Assembly (NCBI GenBank): GCA_016201105.1
Contig: JACQDN010000058.1
Span: 27,157 to 91,156 of the forward strand
From: Pseudomonadota bacterium
Lineage (GTDB): Bacteria; Pseudomonadota; Alphaproteobacteria; Micropepsales; Micropepsaceae
Reading direction: 5' to 3'
DNA length: 64,000 nucleotides
Program-made: the position numbers and the translations under genes
In this document: piece by piece, positions 1 to 9,793 of the stretch
How the letters are laid out: every line of letters begins with the position of its first letter
Position numbering within the stretch: the first letter of the stretch is position 1
The notes under the pieces: generated by a model
Seen by the model: the letters and a program-made list of their open reading frames with translations, nothing else
Told to the model about the DNA's origin: nothing
Databases searched by the model: none

Positions 1-105
1 GGTGAAATCATGGAGCACGATCCGATGGCGGTGGATAAGCGCCTTTCGGAAGCGAGCGATCAGCGTCCCGGTCAAAAACGCGAACAGCAACCGGCCGCGC
101 AGTAA
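1..105 (+). CDS. rpsC: 30S ribosomal protein S3, C-terminal end (partial)
   Basis: The window opens inside this gene; only the last 34 codons and the TAA stop are present. The peptide GEIMEHDPMAVDKR followed by a Gln/Arg/Pro-rich tail matches the C-terminus of alphaproteobacterial S3, which sits at the mRNA entry channel of the 30S subunit. Its position directly before rplP (12-nt gap) is the canonical S10 operon order and supports the call. The rest of the gene lies upstream of the window. Confidence 0.9.
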   Translation, partial: GEIMEHDPMAVDKRLSEASDQRPGQKREQQPAAQ

Positions 106-117
106 CGGACAACAGTC

Positions 118-531
118 ATGCTTCAACCCAAGCGCACGAAATTCCGCAAACAGCACAAGGGCCGCATTCACGGTCCGGCCAAGCGCGGCACCAGCCTCAA
201 CTTCGGCGAATACGGCCTGAAGGCGCTGGAGCCCGAGCGCCTGAACGCGCGCGAGATCGAAGCGGCGCGCCGTGCCATCACGCGCGAAATGAAACGCGCA
301 GGGCGCGTGTGGATTCGCATCTTCCCCGATGTGCCGGTGTCGAAGAAGCCGGCCGAAGTCCGCATGGGCTCGGGCAAGGGCGCTCCGGAATTCTGGGTGG
401 CCAAGGTGAAGCCCGGCCGCATCCTGTTCGAAATCGACGGCGTCGATTTGGCGACGGCGAAAGAAGCGATGCGCCTGGGCGCGCGCAAGCTTTCGATCGC
501 GACCAAGTTCATCGCGCGCGCGCATCTGTAA
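118..531 (+). CDS. rplP: 50S ribosomal protein L16
   Basis: 137 residues, the normal length for L16, which binds 23S rRNA near the A site and peptidyl transferase centre. The N-terminus [16 protein letters not shown] and the central [18 protein letters not shown] are family signatures. The protein is rich in Arg and Lys as expected. It lies between rpsC and rpmC in the S10 operon, with 9 nt to rpmC, so it is surely cotranscribed. Overlapping reading frames on both strands here are shadows of its high-GC codon use. Confidence 0.98.
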   Translation: MLQPKRTKFRKQHKGRIHGPAKRGTSLNFGEYGLKALEPERLNAREIEAARRAITREMKRAGRVWIRIFPDVPVSKKPAEVRMGSGKGAPEFWVAKVKPGRILFEIDGVDLATAKEAMRLGARKLSIATKFIARAHL

Positions 532-540
532 GAGGCGGTC

Positions 541-753
541 ATGGCGAAGAAGAAATCCACGGCTGAAGATTTCCGCGTCAAGTCCGCGGACGAGCTTTCC
601 GATCAGCTGAACAAGCTGAAGAAGGAGCAGTTCAATCTTCGATTCCAGCGCGCCAACGGCCAGCTGGAGAACACAGGTCGCGTGCGTATCGTCCGTAAGG
701 AGATCGCGCGCATCGAAACGGTTTTGAGCGAGCAGCGCCGCAAGGCCGGATAA
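541..753 (+). CDS. rpmC: 50S ribosomal protein L29
   Basis: 70 residues, typical for L29, a two-helix protein at the nascent-chain exit tunnel that forms part of the docking site for trigger factor and SRP. The helix [20 protein letters not shown] and the following [16 protein letters not shown] are diagnostic. ATG start 9 nt after the rplP stop; 19 nt separate it from rpsQ. Confidence 0.97.
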   Translation: MAKKKSTAEDFRVKSADELSDQLNKLKKEQFNLRFQRANGQLENTGRVRIVRKEIARIETVLSEQRRKAG

Positions 754-772
754 GGAATAGAGGAAGAAGATT

Positions 773-1015
773 ATGCCTAAGCGCGTGCTCCAAGGTGTCG
801 TGGTCAGCGACAAGAACGCCAAGACGGTGGTGGTGAAGGTGGAACGCCGCTTCACCCACCCGATGCTCGGCAAGACCGTGCGCCGTTCGAAGAAGTATCA
901 CGCCCATGACGAGAACAGGCAGTTCAAAGTGGGCGATGTCGTGCGTATCCGCGAAACCAGGCCGATTTCCAAGCTCAAATCTTGGGAAGTGATCGGCCGC
1001 GCGGGCAAGGAATAG
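773..1015 (+). CDS. rpsQ: 30S ribosomal protein S17
   Basis: 80 residues, OB-fold primary 16S rRNA-binding protein of the 30S body. The start [20 protein letters not shown] and the [16 protein letters not shown] segment are family hallmarks. Order rpmC-rpsQ-rplN is canonical and marks the S10/spc operon boundary, which here shows no obvious terminator, so transcription probably reads through. Confidence 0.98.
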   Translation: MPKRVLQGVVVSDKNAKTVVVKVERRFTHPMLGKTVRRSKKYHAHDENRQFKVGDVVRIRETRPISKLKSWEVIGRAGKE

Positions 1016-1041
1016 AGCTCGGGCGAGGCGGAGTAGCGATC

Positions 1042-1410
1042 ATGATTCAATCAACGACCGAGCTAGAGGTGGCCGACAATTCCGGCGCACGTCGCGTGAT
1101 GTGCATCAAGGTAATTGGCGGGTCCAAGCGCCGCTATGCAGATGTGGGAGACACCATCGTCGTGTCGGTGAAGGAAGCTATTCCGCGCGGCCGCGTGAAG
1201 AAGGGCGAAGTGCTCAAGGCAGTCGTCGTGCGCACCGCGCATGGCGTGCGCCGTCCGGACGGCAGCCTGATCCGCTTCGACACCAACGCGGCCGTGCTGG
1301 TCAACAATCAGAATGAACCGATCGGCACGCGTATCTTCGGGCCGGTCACTCGCGAGCTTCGTGCGAAAAACCACATGAAAATCATCTCGCTCGCGCCGGA
1401 GGTGCTGTGA
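1042..1410 (+). CDS. rplN: 50S ribosomal protein L14
   Basis: 122 residues starting [18 protein letters not shown], exactly the family start and length. An open frame extends upstream to 982 but would overlap rpsQ and add non-homologous residues, so ATG 1042 is chosen. L14 contacts 23S rRNA and forms an intersubunit bridge. First gene of the classical spc operon. Its TGA overlaps the rplX start (ATGA-like junction at 1410), implying translational coupling. Confidence 0.98.
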   Translation: MIQSTTELEVADNSGARRVMCIKVIGGSKRRYADVGDTIVVSVKEAIPRGRVKKGEVLKAVVVRTAHGVRRPDGSLIRFDTNAAVLVNNQNEPIGTRIFGPVTRELRAKNHMKIISLAPEVL

Positions 1411-1787
1411 TGGCTGCTGCGAAGTCCGCTGCTAAATCCGGGGCGAAAGCCGCCGAGAAGGTCAAAGGCGTCGGCGCGCGCATCAAGAAGGGCGATCGGG
1501 TGATCGTCACGACGGGCCGCGACAAGGGCAAGAAGGGCGAAGTGATGAAGCTCTTCCTTAAGGAAGAGCGCGCGCTCGTCTCCGGCGTGAATGTCGTCAA
1601 GCGCCACCAGCGCCAGACGCAGAAGCTGCAGGGCGGCATCGTGAACAAGGAATCCCCGGTTCACCTGTCAAACCTCGCCCATGTCGATCCCAAGACGGGC
1701 GGTGCCACGCGGATCGGGTTCAAGTTGCTGGCGGACGGCCGCAAGGTGCGTTTCGCGAAGAAGTCCGGTGAGGTTATCGATGTCTGA
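1410..1787 (+). CDS. rplX: 50S ribosomal protein L24 with Lys/Ala-rich N-terminal extension
   Basis: L24 is an early assembly initiator at the 5' end of 23S rRNA, containing a KOW motif. KOW and flanks are clear ([20 protein letters not shown]). The protein is 125 residues, about 20 longer than the usual 102-106, because of an Ala/Lys-rich leader (about residues 1-24) before IKKGD. ATG 1410 overlaps the rplN stop; a GTG three bases upstream is an alternative. Its 3' end overlaps rplE by 8 nt. Confidence 0.96.
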   Translation: MAAAKSAAKSGAKAAEKVKGVGARIKKGDRVIVTTGRDKGKKGEVMKLFLKEERALVSGVNVVKRHQRQTQKLQGGIVNKESPVHLSNLAHVDPKTGGATRIGFKLLADGRKVRFAKKSGEVIDV

Positions 1788-2451
1788 AGCGGGAACGGAA
1801 AAGCCAAAAAAGGCTGATGGCAAGGCGCCAAAGGCCGACAAGAAGCCCAAGAAGGAAAAAAACGCCGGCACGCAGGTGGCGGTGGGCGAAGAAGCACGCG
1901 ATCCCAACTACGTCCCGCGTTTCAAGCAACGCTACAACGACGTCATCAAGCCCGACTTGATGAAGAAGTTCGGCTACAAGAACGTGCTTCAAGTGCCGCG
2001 TATCGAAAAGATCGTGCTGAACATCGGCGCGGGCGAAGGATCGCAGGATACCAAGAAGATCCAGCAGGCGCAGAACGATCTGACCGCGATCGCGGGCCAG
2101 AAGGCGGTCGTGACCAAGGCCAAGAAATCGATCGCGACCTTCAAGATTACGGTGGGACGTCCGGTGGGCGTGAAGGTCACGTTGCGCAAAGAGCGCATGT
2201 ACGAGTTCCTGGACCGCCTGGTGACGATGGCACTGCCGCGCGTGCGCGACTTCCGCGGATTGAACGCCAAGAGCTTCGACGGCCGGGGCAACTTCGCCAT
2301 GGGCCTGAAGGAACACCTCGTGTTCGTCGAAATCGACTACGACAAGACGGAAACGACCTGGGGCATGGACATCATCATCAACACGTCTGCGAAGACCGAC
2401 GCCGAAGCCAAGGCGCTTCTGCAGGGCTTCCAGTTCCCCTTCACGAATTGA
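1780..2451 (+). CDS. rplE: 50S ribosomal protein L5 with long charged N-terminal extension
   Basis: L5 binds 5S rRNA and the central protuberance. Core motifs are present: [14 protein letters not shown], the [22 protein letters not shown] stretch around residues 124-146, and a C-terminal QGFQFPF. From ATG 1780 the protein has 223 residues against about 180 usually; the first ~40 residues are Lys/Glu/Ala-rich and precede the normal start region [12 protein letters not shown]. The start overlaps the rplX end by 8 nt, so coupling is likely. A longer frame upstream to 1681 lies wholly inside rplX and is rejected. Confidence 0.96.
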   Translation: MSEAGTEKPKKADGKAPKADKKPKKEKNAGTQVAVGEEARDPNYVPRFKQRYNDVIKPDLMKKFGYKNVLQVPRIEKIVLNIGAGEGSQDTKKIQQAQNDLTAIAGQKAVVTKAKKSIATFKITVGRPVGVKVTLRKERMYEFLDRLVTMALPRVRDFRGLNAKSFDGRGNFAMGLKEHLVFVEIDYDKTETTWGMDIIINTSAKTDAEAKALLQGFQFPFTN

Positions 2452-2459
2452 GGAAGTAG

Positions 2460-2765
2460 ATGGCGAAGAAGAGTCAGATCAATCGCAACACGAAGCGCGA
2501 AAAGATGGTGGCGCAATACGCCGCCAAGCGCGCTGCGCTCAAGGCGAAGACGCAGGACATGTCGGTCGCGCCCGAAGACCGGTTCGCGGCGCACCTGAAG
2601 CTTGCGAAGCTGCCGCGAAATTCGTCGAAGACACGCATTCATCATCGCTGCGAATTGTCGGGCCGCTCCAAGGGTTACTATCGCAAGGTCAGGCTGTCGC
2701 GCATCGCGCTTCGTGATCTCGGAAATTTCGGCCAGATCCCTGGCATGACCAAGGCGAGCTGGTAA
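2460..2765 (+). CDS. rpsN: 30S ribosomal protein S14 (zinc-free long form)
   Basis: 101 residues, matching the long zinc-independent S14 class: only one Cys is present ([21 protein letters not shown]), so the CxxC zinc ribbon of short S14 is absent. Starts [18 protein letters not shown]14 is a late-assembling protein of the 30S head. It is 8 nt after rplE and followed by rpsH. Confidence 0.98.
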   Translation: MAKKSQINRNTKREKMVAQYAAKRAALKAKTQDMSVAPEDRFAAHLKLAKLPRNSSKTRIHHRCELSGRSKGYYRKVRLSRIALRDLGNFGQIPGMTKASW

Positions 2766-2781
2766 GGAAAGGAATTAGGAT

Positions 2782-3180
2782 ATGGCGATCACGGATCCCA
2801 TCGGCGATCTCTTGGCGCGCATCCGCAACGGACAGCTTCGTGGCCTGGCGAAAATCAAATCGCCAAACTCGAAGCTGCGCATCAGATTGCTGGACGTGCT
2901 GCAGACCGAAGGCTTCATTCGCGGCTATGCCGAAGTGGAGTTCAAAGGTGGGCGGCGCGAGCTTGAGATCGAATTGAAGTATCATGAAGGCCGTCCCGTC
3001 ATTCGCGAATTGAAACGCGTTTCGACGCCCGGCCGCCGTGTTTATACATCCGTCAAAGACCTGAAACCGCATCGCAACGGTCTCGGCCTGTCGATCGTCT
3101 CCACGCCCCAGGGCGTGATGACCGATTCGTCGGCGCGCGAGAAGAATGTCGGCGGCGAAGTTCTCTGTCAGGTGTTTTAA
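2782..3180 (+). CDS. rpsH: 30S ribosomal protein S8
   Basis: 132 residues, normal length. S8 binds the central domain of 16S rRNA and in enterobacteria represses the spc operon translationally. Signatures include [18 protein letters not shown] at the N-terminus and [16 protein letters not shown] near the C-terminus. It sits 16 nt after rpsN, preceded by an AAGGAAAGGA Shine-Dalgarno region. Confidence 0.98.
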   Translation: MAITDPIGDLLARIRNGQLRGLAKIKSPNSKLRIRLLDVLQTEGFIRGYAEVEFKGGRRELEIELKYHEGRPVIRELKRVSTPGRRVYTSVKDLKPHRNGLGLSIVSTPQGVMTDSSAREKNVGGEVLCQVF

Positions 3181-3200
3181 GGACGGGGAGGAGAGAAGAG

Positions 3201-3734
3201 ATGTCGCGTATCGGCAAAAAGCCGGTGACCCTTCCCCAAGGCGTTACCGCCACGGTCGAAGGCAAGACCGTGAAAGTGAAAGGCCCCAAGGGCGAGTTGA
3301 AAGTCAGCCTCGTCAGCGAGATCGACGCGTCCGTCGGTCCCGACGGTGTTACCCTCACCCCGCGCGAAGGCGCCGAACGCGGTCGCCAGATGTGGGGCAT
3401 GCAGCGCACGCTGGTGAACAATCTCGTCGTCGGCGTCACGCAAGGCTTCACGGAGCGTTTGGAAATCAACGGCGTCGGCTATCGCGCGGCAGTGCAGGGC
3501 AAGAACCTCAACCTGCAGCTCGGCTTCAGCCACGACGTCGCCTATCCCATTCCCGCGGGCATCTCGATCGTGACGGAAAAACCGACGTCAATCGCGATTT
3601 CCGGTATCGACAAGCAGCTCGTAGGCCAGGTCGCCGCGGAAATCCGCGGCTATCGCCCGCCGGAGCCCTATAAAGGCAAGGGCGTGAAATACGCAAACGA
3701 GTACATCCTGCGTAAGGAAGGCAAGAAGAAGTAA
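3201..3734 (+). CDS. rplF: 50S ribosomal protein L6
   Basis: 177 residues, two-domain RNA-binding protein near the factor-binding site of the 50[21 protein letters not shown] and the C-terminal signature [20 protein letters not shown] are diagnostic. A GGGGAGGAGAG purine-rich stretch precedes ATG 3201. Gene order rpsH-rplF-rplR is canonical; 5 nt separate it from rplR. Confidence 0.98.
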   Translation: MSRIGKKPVTLPQGVTATVEGKTVKVKGPKGELKVSLVSEIDASVGPDGVTLTPREGAERGRQMWGMQRTLVNNLVVGVTQGFTERLEINGVGYRAAVQGKNLNLQLGFSHDVAYPIPAGISIVTEKPTSIAISGIDKQLVGQVAAEIRGYRPPEPYKGKGVKYANEYILRKEGKKK

Positions 3735-3739
3735 GCGCC

Positions 3740-4096
3740 ATGGCTGGAACGACACCCCTTTTCGCCCGTCGCAAGTCGCGTACGCGCTATCGCATCGCGC
3801 AGAATGCGCTCGGCCGCCCGCGGCTCTCGGTTTTCCGTTCGGGCCGTCACATCTATGCGCAGGTCATCGATGACGGCACGCGCACGACCGTGGCGGTTGC
3901 CTCTTCCAACGAGAAGGAAGGCAAGCCCGCGAAGTCCTGGAATATCGACGCCGCCAAGAGCGTCGGTCAGAAGATCGCCGAACGTGCGCTCGCCAAAGGC
4001 GTGAAGCAGGTGGTGTTCGATCGCGGCGGTTACATTTATCACGGGCGCGTGAAAGCGCTCGCAGACGCGGCCCGCGAAGGCGGCCTCGAGTTTTGA
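3740..4096 (+). CDS. rplR: 50S ribosomal protein L18
   Basis: 118 residues. L18 binds 5S rRNA together with L5 and L25. The motifs [20 protein letters not shown] and [20 protein letters not shown] are family signatures. It lies between rplF and rpsE in the spc operon. Confidence 0.98.
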   Translation: MAGTTPLFARRKSRTRYRIAQNALGRPRLSVFRSGRHIYAQVIDDGTRTTVAVASSNEKEGKPAKSWNIDAAKSVGQKIAERALAKGVKQVVFDRGGYIYHGRVKALADAAREGGLEF

Positions 4097-4122
4097 ACAA
4101 GATTTGAGAAAAGAGCTGAGAT

Positions 4123-4701
4123 ATGGCGCGTGAAGAAGGCAGCGGCGGAAGACGCCGGGATCGTCGCGAAGATCGCGAGGACAGCGAATTCGTCGATAAG
4201 CTGGTTCACATCAATCGCGTGGCGAAGGTTGTGAAGGGCGGCCGGCGTTTCGGTTTTGCGGCGCTCGTCGTGGTGGGCGATCAGCGCGGCCGCGTGGGCT
4301 TTGGCCACGGCAAGGCGCGCGAAGTGCCTGAAGCGATCCGCAAGGCCACCGAAGCGGCCAAGCGCGCGATGATCCGCGTGCCGCTGAAAGACGGCCGTAC
4401 GCTGCATCACGAGACCCGCGGCCATCACGGCGCGGGCAAAGTCGTGGTGCGTCCGGCGCCCGCCGGTACCGGCATCATCGCCGGCGGTCCGATGCGTGCG
4501 GTGTTCGAAGCCCTGGGTGTGGGCGATGTCGTGGCGAAATCGCTCGGCACCTCCAATCCCTACAATATGGTACGCGCCACCTTCGATGCGCTGAAGAACG
4601 AGCAGAGCCCGCGCATGGTCGCCCAGCGCCGCGGCCGCAGCGTCACCGAAATCATCGCCCGCCGCGAAGGCGGCAAGGGCGAGCAGGCGTCTGCCTCCTA
4701 A
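4123..4701 (+). CDS. rpsE: 30S ribosomal protein S5
   Basis: 192 residues. S5 stabilises the 30S decoding region and translational accuracy. The dsRBD-like N-domain begins [20 protein letters not shown], and the C-domain shows [19 protein letters not shown]. An Arg/Glu/Asp-rich leader of about 22 residues precedes the core, as is common in alphaproteobacteria. Confidence 0.98.
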   Translation: MAREEGSGGRRRDRREDREDSEFVDKLVHINRVAKVVKGGRRFGFAALVVVGDQRGRVGFGHGKAREVPEAIRKATEAAKRAMIRVPLKDGRTLHHETRGHHGAGKVVVRPAPAGTGIIAGGPMRAVFEALGVGDVVAKSLGTSNPYNMVRATFDALKNEQSPRMVAQRRGRSVTEIIARREGGKGEQASAS

Positions 4702-4729
4702 TCCGCGCGTCATTTGAAAGCAAATCGTC

Positions 4730-4951
4730 ATGGCCGAGAAGAAGACCACCGCCAAGAAAGCAGCATCCGGCAAAAAGACGCTGAGAGTGCGGCAGATCAA
4801 GAGCGCGAACCGTAAGCCCGAGATACAGGCGGCGACGTTGCGTGGCCTCGGCCTTGGCAAGATCCGCCGCGAACGCACGCTGGAAGATACGCCGTCCGTG
4901 CGCGGTATGATTTACGCAGTGCGGCACCTCGTCGAGGTTGTCGGAGAGTAG
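4730..4951 (+). CDS. rpmD: 50S ribosomal protein L30 with Lys-rich extension
   Basis: 73 residues. The core [20 protein letters not shown] and [20 protein letters not shown] is clear L30, a small beta-alpha protein on the 50S. About 15 extra N-terminal Lys/Ala-rich residues precede it (usual length about 60), echoing the extensions on L24 and L5 in the same operon. Located between rpsE and rplO as expected. Confidence 0.96.
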   Translation: MAEKKTTAKKAASGKKTLRVRQIKSANRKPEIQAATLRGLGLGKIRRERTLEDTPSVRGMIYAVRHLVEVVGE

Positions 4952-4984
4952 CAAGCCCTGAAGGACCACAGAGAGCAGAGTGCG

Positions 4985-5536
4985 ATGAAACTGAACGAAA
5001 TCCGCAACAACCCCGGCGCCCATAAGCGCAAGCTGAAGGTCGGCCGCGGCTCTTCGTCGGGCCTGGGCAAGACCTCGGGCCGCGGCGTGAAGGGTGCGAA
5101 GGCGCGTACCGGCACGAAGGTGTACGGCTTCGAAGGCGGCCAGATGCCGCTCCACATGCGCATGCCAAAGCGCGGCTTCAACAACGTCTTTGCCACCGAT
5201 TTCGCCGAAGTGAATCTCGGCCGTGTTCAAAAAGCGATCGATCAGAAGAAGCTCGACGCCAGCGCCAAGATCACGGAGGAAACGCTCAGGAAGGCCGGCC
5301 TCGCGCACAAGAGCCGCGACGGCATCAGGCTTCTGGGTGACGGCGAACTCAAGGCGAAGCTCGACATCGTCGTCGCCGGCGCCAGCAAGAGCGCCGCGGA
5401 AGCGGTGAAGAAGGCCGGTGGAACGCTCACCACGACGTTCGAGAAGAAAGTTTGGAAGAACAAGAAGGGTGAACCGGGCAAACGCCAGCAGCGCCGTGCG
5501 AAATCCTCCGAAAAGCGGGCCGCGCGCAACGGCTGA
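4985..5536 (+). CDS. rplO: 50S ribosomal protein L15 with basic C-terminal tail
   Basis: 183 residues against 145-165 typical. The Gly/Arg-rich N-terminus KRKLKVGRGSSSGLGKTSGR and GFEGGQMPLHMRMPKRGFNN identify L15, a late 50S assembly protein. The last ~30 residues form a Lys/Arg-rich tail (KKVWKNKKGEPGKRQQRRAK). A 107-nt gap to secY follows, with no clear terminator. Confidence 0.97.
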   Translation: MKLNEIRNNPGAHKRKLKVGRGSSSGLGKTSGRGVKGAKARTGTKVYGFEGGQMPLHMRMPKRGFNNVFATDFAEVNLGRVQKAIDQKKLDASAKITEETLRKAGLAHKSRDGIRLLGDGELKAKLDIVVAGASKSAAEAVKKAGGTLTTTFEKKVWKNKKGEPGKRQQRRAKSSEKRAARNG

Positions 5537-5643
5537 GTCAAGCAAGGAATTATCCTTCCCGAGCTTGTCGCACGGGATGGCTGACCAGATATAGAGTCGG
5601 CTCATTCCGGGAAATTTAGGGCCGGACGTAAGCGGAGTAGCGA

Positions 5644-6969
5644 ATGCCATCAGCCGCCGAACAGCTCGCCGCCAATTTCAATTTCGGTGCCTTGTCCAAG
5701 GCGACGGAGCTGAAACAGCGCATCTTCTTCACGCTCGCCGCCCTGGTCGTCGCGCGCCTCGGGACCTATGTCCCGATGCCGGGCATCGATCCTGGAGCGC
5801 TGGCTAACATGCTTTCGCGCCAGGCTGGCGGCGTGCTCGATGTCTTCAATGTGCTGGCGGGCGGTGCGATCGGCCGTATGGCGATCTTCGCATTGGGCAT
5901 CATGCCCTACATTTCCGCCTCCATTATCATCCAGCTGATGACGACGGTGTTTCCCGAACTCGAAGCCTTGAAAAAGGAAGGCGAGTCGGGACGCAAGACC
6001 CTCAACCAATACACCCGCTACGGAACGGTGGGGCTTGCCGCCGTTCAGGCGCTGGGCATTGCCATCGGTCTTGAGAACATGAGCCACGTGGTCCTCGATC
6101 CCGGCATGTTCTTCCGCTTCACCACCGTCATCACCTTGACGGGTGGCACCATCCTTTTGATGTGGATCGGCGAACAAATCACCAGCCGCGGCGTCGGCAA
6201 CGGCATTTCGCTCATCATCTTCGCAGGTATCATCGCGCGCTTTCCTACCTATATCGGTCAGATTTTCGAATCCGGCCGCACCGGCGCCATGTCCCCGCTC
6301 GAGATCATCGCCATCATTCTCGGCGCCGTCGGGCTCATCACGTTCATCGTCTTCATGGAGCGCGCGCAGCGCAGGCTGCTGGTGCAGTACCCGAAACGGC
6401 AGGTAGGCAACCGCATGTTCGGCGGCGAGGCCTCGCATCTACCGCTCAAACTCAATGTCTCGGGCGTGATCCCCCCGATCTTCGCATCGTCGATCCTGCT
6501 GTTCCCGACCACCATTGCCAGTTTCTACGCGCAGAATATCTCCGGTTGGATGCAGACGCTGGTGACCTATCTCAGTCCGGGCCGCCTGCTTTATGAATCG
6601 CTTTACGTCGCGATGATCGTCTTCTTTGCGTTCTTCTACACCTCGATCGTCTTCAATCCGGAAGAGACGGCGGAGAATCTGAGAAAATACGGCGGCTTCA
6701 TTCCCGGCATTCGTCCCGGCAAGAAGACGGCGGAATACATCGATTTTGTGCTGACGCGCATCACGGTGATCGGTGCGGCCTATCTCGCGGTGGTGTGTCT
6801 GGTGCCCGATCTGGCGCGCTCGGAGATCGCCATCGCACTTGGCGGCACCTCGATCCTGATCATGGTCAGCGTCACGATGGATACGGTCGCGCAGATTCAG
6901 AGCCATCTGATCGCGCAGCAATACGAAGGCCTCATCAAGAAGGCGAAGCTTCGGGGAGCTAGACGTTGA
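5644..6969 (+). CDS. secY: preprotein translocase subunit SecY
   Basis: 441 residues, normal for SecY, the channel of the SecYEG inner-membrane translocon. Ten hydrophobic segments can be traced. Family signatures include GIDPGALANMLSRQAGG, GIMPYISASIIIQLM and RGVGNGISLIIFAGI, with a conserved cytosolic loop GFIPGIRPGKKTAEY. Last-but-one gene of this block; its TGA overlaps the TTG start of adk by 4 nt. Confidence 0.98.
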   Translation: MPSAAEQLAANFNFGALSKATELKQRIFFTLAALVVARLGTYVPMPGIDPGALANMLSRQAGGVLDVFNVLAGGAIGRMAIFALGIMPYISASIIIQLMTTVFPELEALKKEGESGRKTLNQYTRYGTVGLAAVQALGIAIGLENMSHVVLDPGMFFRFTTVITLTGGTILLMWIGEQITSRGVGNGISLIIFAGIIARFPTYIGQIFESGRTGAMSPLEIIAIILGAVGLITFIVFMERAQRRLLVQYPKRQVGNRMFGGEASHLPLKLNVSGVIPPIFASSILLFPTTIASFYAQNISGWMQTLVTYLSPGRLLYESLYVAMIVFFAFFYTSIVFNPEETAENLRKYGGFIPGIRPGKKTAEYIDFVLTRITVIGAAYLAVVCLVPDLARSEIAIALGGTSILIMVSVTMDTVAQIQSHLIAQQYEGLIKKAKLRGARR

Positions 6970-7562
6970 ACATCGTCATGTTCGGGCCTCCGGGCGCGGG
7001 CAAGGGGACGCAGGCGAAGATCCTTCAGGAGACGCGCGACTTTCCCCAGCTCTCGACCGGGGACATGCTGCGTGCGGCGATCGCGGCGGGAACGCCGTTG
7101 GGCCGGCAGGTCGAAGCCATTCTGGCCAAGGGCGATCTGGTTTCCGACGAAATCGTCATCGGCATCATCGCCGAACGCATCGACAAACCCGACTGCGCCA
7201 AAGGGGCGGTGTTCGACGGCTTTCCGCGCACCATCCCCCAGGCCGAAGCGCTCGATAAGCTCCTTGCCAGCCGTGGCCGTAAGATCGACCTAGTCCTGGA
7301 ACTGAAGGTCGACGAGACCATCCTGCTTCAGCGCGTCGAGCAGCGGATCAAACAGGGCACCTCGAGGCCCGACGACAATCCCACGACCCTGAAGAACCGG
7401 CTCGAGGTCTACCGGCGCAACACAGCGCCTCTGCTGGCCTTCTACGACAAGCAGGGCAAGGTGGTGACCATCGACGGCATGGCCCCGATCGGCGAAGTCA
7501 CCAAGGCGATTGCGGGGGCCATTGACGGCCGGTCCCCGGGGTTGAAAAGCCACGAGAAATAA
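6966..7562 (+). CDS. adk: adenylate kinase (short-LID form)
   Basis: 198 residues; interconverts AMP + ATP and 2 ADP in the cytoplasm. P-loop GPPGAGKGTQ at residues 7-16, AMP-binding LSTGDMLR, and FDGFPRTIPQAEAL are visible. The LID between RIKQGTSRPDDNP and the helix after it is short, so this is the form without a zinc-binding LID. The start is TTG at 6966, giving MNIVMFGPPG; it overlaps the secY stop (TTGA). Confidence 0.97.
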   Translation: MNIVMFGPPGAGKGTQAKILQETRDFPQLSTGDMLRAAIAAGTPLGRQVEAILAKGDLVSDEIVIGIIAERIDKPDCAKGAVFDGFPRTIPQAEALDKLLASRGRKIDLVLELKVDETILLQRVEQRIKQGTSRPDDNPTTLKNRLEVYRRNTAPLLAFYDKQGKVVTIDGMAPIGEVTKAIAGAIDGRSPGLKSHEK

Positions 7563-7576
7563 GGTGTTAGGCGGTG

Positions 7577-7604
7577 TTGACTAGGGAGCGCGCATTAATA
7601 TAAT
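7577..7604 (+). promoter_or_regulatory. sigma-70 type promoter before rpsM
   Basis: TTGACT (7577-7582), a 16-nt spacer and a perfect TATAAT (7599-7604) lie in the 180-nt gap between adk and rpsM. This would start the rpsM-rpsK-rpoA-rplQ (alpha) operon independently of the spc operon, with an untranslated leader of about 130 nt. Inferred from the motif only. Confidence 0.6.
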
Positions 7605-7742
7605 CCGCGCCCTCGCGGCAGATTTCCGTTCAATTCCGGCCGTTTTGAGCCCCCGATGAGGCGGGCGCGCCGGACTTTGAGCCAATCTTCCGAGTGGTGG
7701 TGAAGTAGAAGAATATCAAAGATTTAGAGCTCGGAGACACTC

Positions 7743-8120
7743 GTGGCCCGTATCGCCGGCGTCAATATCCCGACCCAGAAACGCGTGCTTGTGGCACTGC
7801 GCTATATCCATGGAATCGGCCCGCATCATGCGCGCGAGATTCTGAAGAAGGTCGGCATCACTGAGGACCGCCGCGTCAGCGACCTGTCGGATTCCGAAGT
7901 CATCCAGATCCGCGAAGCAATCGATCGCGATTATCTCGTGGAAGGCGATCTGCGCCGCGAAGTGGCGATGAACATCAAGCGTTTGATGGATCTGGGCACC
8001 TATCGGGGCTTGCGTCACCGCAAAGGTTTGCCGGTCCGCGGTCAGCGTACACACACCAACGCGCGCACGCGCAAAGGCCCGGCCAAAGCAATCGCCGGCA
8101 AAAAGAAAGTGACCAAGTAA
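7743..8120 (+). CDS. rpsM: 30S ribosomal protein S13
   Basis: 125 residues starting [19 protein letters not shown] from a GTG codon at 7743. S13 lies in the 30S head and contacts the P-site tRNA and the 50S. The [20 protein letters not shown] segment and basic C-terminus are diagnostic. One nucleotide separates it from rpsK. Confidence 0.98.
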   Translation: MARIAGVNIPTQKRVLVALRYIHGIGPHHAREILKKVGITEDRRVSDLSDSEVIQIREAIDRDYLVEGDLRREVAMNIKRLMDLGTYRGLRHRKGLPVRGQRTHTNARTRKGPAKAIAGKKKVTK

Positions 8121-8121
8121 T

Positions 8122-8523
8122 ATGGCCGGCGAGAAAAAGGCGGGCGCAGGGCGCGCGCGCAAGAAGGAAAAGAAGAACGTCGTCGTGGGCGTGGCTCACG
8201 TGGCGGCGACCTTCAACAACACGATCATCACCATCACCGACGGAGCCGGAAACGCGGTTTCTTGGTCGAGCGCCGGCATGATGGGCTTCAAGGGGTCGCG
8301 CAAATCGACACCCTATGCGGCGCAGGTTGCCGCCGAAGACGCCGCCAAGAAGGCGATGGAGCACGGCATGCGCACGCTGGAAGTGGAAGTGAGCGGCCCG
8401 GGATCGGGTCGCGAGTCCGCGCTGCGTGCTTTGCAGGCCGTGGGGCTTACGGTGACGTCCATCCGCGATGTGACGCCGATCCCGCACAATGGCTGCCGTC
8501 CGCCCAAGCGCCGCAGGGTTTAG
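8122..8523 (+). CDS. rpsK: 30S ribosomal protein S11
   Basis: 133 residues; S11 forms part of the mRNA exit platform. Motifs: [39 protein letters not shown] and the C-terminal [17 protein letters not shown] Lys/Ala-rich leader of about 15 residues precedes the core. Followed by 143 nt without a gene before rpoA; nothing recognisable is in that gap. Confidence 0.98.
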   Translation: MAGEKKAGAGRARKKEKKNVVVGVAHVAATFNNTIITITDGAGNAVSWSSAGMMGFKGSRKSTPYAAQVAAEDAAKKAMEHGMRTLEVEVSGPGSGRESALRALQAVGLTVTSIRDVTPIPHNGCRPPKRRRV

Positions 8524-8666
8524 AAATTTCGGGAGCATCGGCCAGGAAAAGTGGCCTTCCGGTTTTCCGTCCGGCCGTGCGACCCAACGAGAAAGTAGTT
8601 CGGAAATAGCTACCCGTCGAACGCAATGGGCGTGGTCCGACACGTCCGGGAAACGATGAGGACAAA

Positions 8667-9683
8667 ATGTTTCAGAAGAATTGGCAGGAACTGATCAAAC
8701 CGCAAAAGTTGAAGATCGACGGCGGCCACGATGCCGGCCGCTCGGCAACGATCGTCGCCGAGCCGCTGGAGCGCGGCTTCGGCCTGACGTTGGGCAATTC
8801 GCTGCGTCGCGTGCTGCTGTCGTCGCTGCAGGGCGCCGCCATCACCTCGATTCAGATCGAAGGCGTGTTGCACGAATTTTCGTCCATTCCCGGCGTGCGT
8901 GAAGACGTGACGGACATCGTCCTGAACGTAAAGCAGATCGCGCTGCGCATGCATGCCGAAGGGCCGAAGCGCCTTTCGCTGCGCGGTACCGGCCCCGGAG
9001 AAATCACGGCCGGCCAGATCGGCGCCAGCGCGGATATCGAAATCCTCAATCCGGATCTCGTCATCTGCACGCTCGACGAAAAGGTCGACTTCCGCATGGA
9101 ACTGACGGTTGCCACCGGCAAGGGTTATGTGCCTGCTGACCGCAACCGTCCCGAGGATGCTCCCATCGGTTTGATCCCGGTGGATTCGCTGTTCTCGCCG
9201 GTGAAGAAGGTCTCCTACAAGGTCGAGAATACCCGCGAAGGTCAAATCCTCGACTACGACAAGCTCACGCTGACGGTGGAAACCAACGGTGCGATCTCGC
9301 CGGACAATTCGGTGGCGTATGCCGCGCGCATCCTGCAGGACCAGCTTCAGGTCTTCATCAACTTTGAAGAGCCGCGCGAGCGCGTCGCCGAAGAGGCCAA
9401 GCCCGATCTCGCCTTCAATCCGGTTCTGCTCAAGAAGGTCGACGAGCTCGAGCTTTCGGTGCGTTCGGCCAACTGTCTGAAGAACGACAACATCGTCTAT
9501 ATCGGCGATCTCATTCAGAAGACCGAAGGTGAAATGCTGCGCACGCCGAACTTCGGCCGCAAGTCGCTCAACGAAATCAAGGCGGTGCTTGCCGAAATGG
9601 GCCTGCATCTGGGCATGGAAGTGCCGGGCTGGCCGCCGGAGAATATCGAAGACCTCGCGAAGCGTTACGAGGACCAGTACTGA
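8667..9683 (+). CDS. rpoA: DNA-directed RNA polymerase subunit alpha
   Basis: 338 residues, normal. The N-terminal assembly domain shows [20 protein letters not shown] and the C-terminal domain, which contacts UP elements and activators, shows [19 protein letters not shown]. It scaffolds assembly of core polymerase. Located in the alpha operon between rpsK and rplQ, but separated from rplQ by an unusual repeat-containing spacer. Confidence 0.99.
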   Translation: MFQKNWQELIKPQKLKIDGGHDAGRSATIVAEPLERGFGLTLGNSLRRVLLSSLQGAAITSIQIEGVLHEFSSIPGVREDVTDIVLNVKQIALRMHAEGPKRLSLRGTGPGEITAGQIGASADIEILNPDLVICTLDEKVDFRMELTVATGKGYVPADRNRPEDAPIGLIPVDSLFSPVKKVSYKVENTREGQILDYDKLTLTVETNGAISPDNSVAYAARILQDQLQVFINFEEPRERVAEEAKPDLAFNPVLLKKVDELELSVRSANCLKNDNIVYIGDLIQKTEGEMLRTPNFGRKSLNEIKAVLAEMGLHLGMEVPGWPPENIEDLAKRYEDQY

Positions 9684-9689
9684 CTGTTC

Positions 9690-9793
9690 GCCCTTCGGGG
9701 GCGCTCCTAACGGAGCGCACCTCAGGGTGACGAGATAGAGAAGGCGTCATGCTGAGGTGCTCGCGAAGCGAGCCCCGAAGCATGAAGGGGCAA
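9690..9793. repeat. palindromic repetitive extragenic element between rpoA and rplQ
   Basis: The spacer holds several short palindromes: a GCGCTCC/GGAGCGC stem around 9699-9717, and GCTCGC-GAA-GCGAGC around 9757-9772. Half-elements reading CACCTCAGGGTGACG and CGTCATGCTGAGGTG face each other. This is the pattern of a REP pair (BIME-like). The core GCTCGCGAAGCGAG recurs just after the tRNA-Leu near 31768. Confidence 0.7.
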
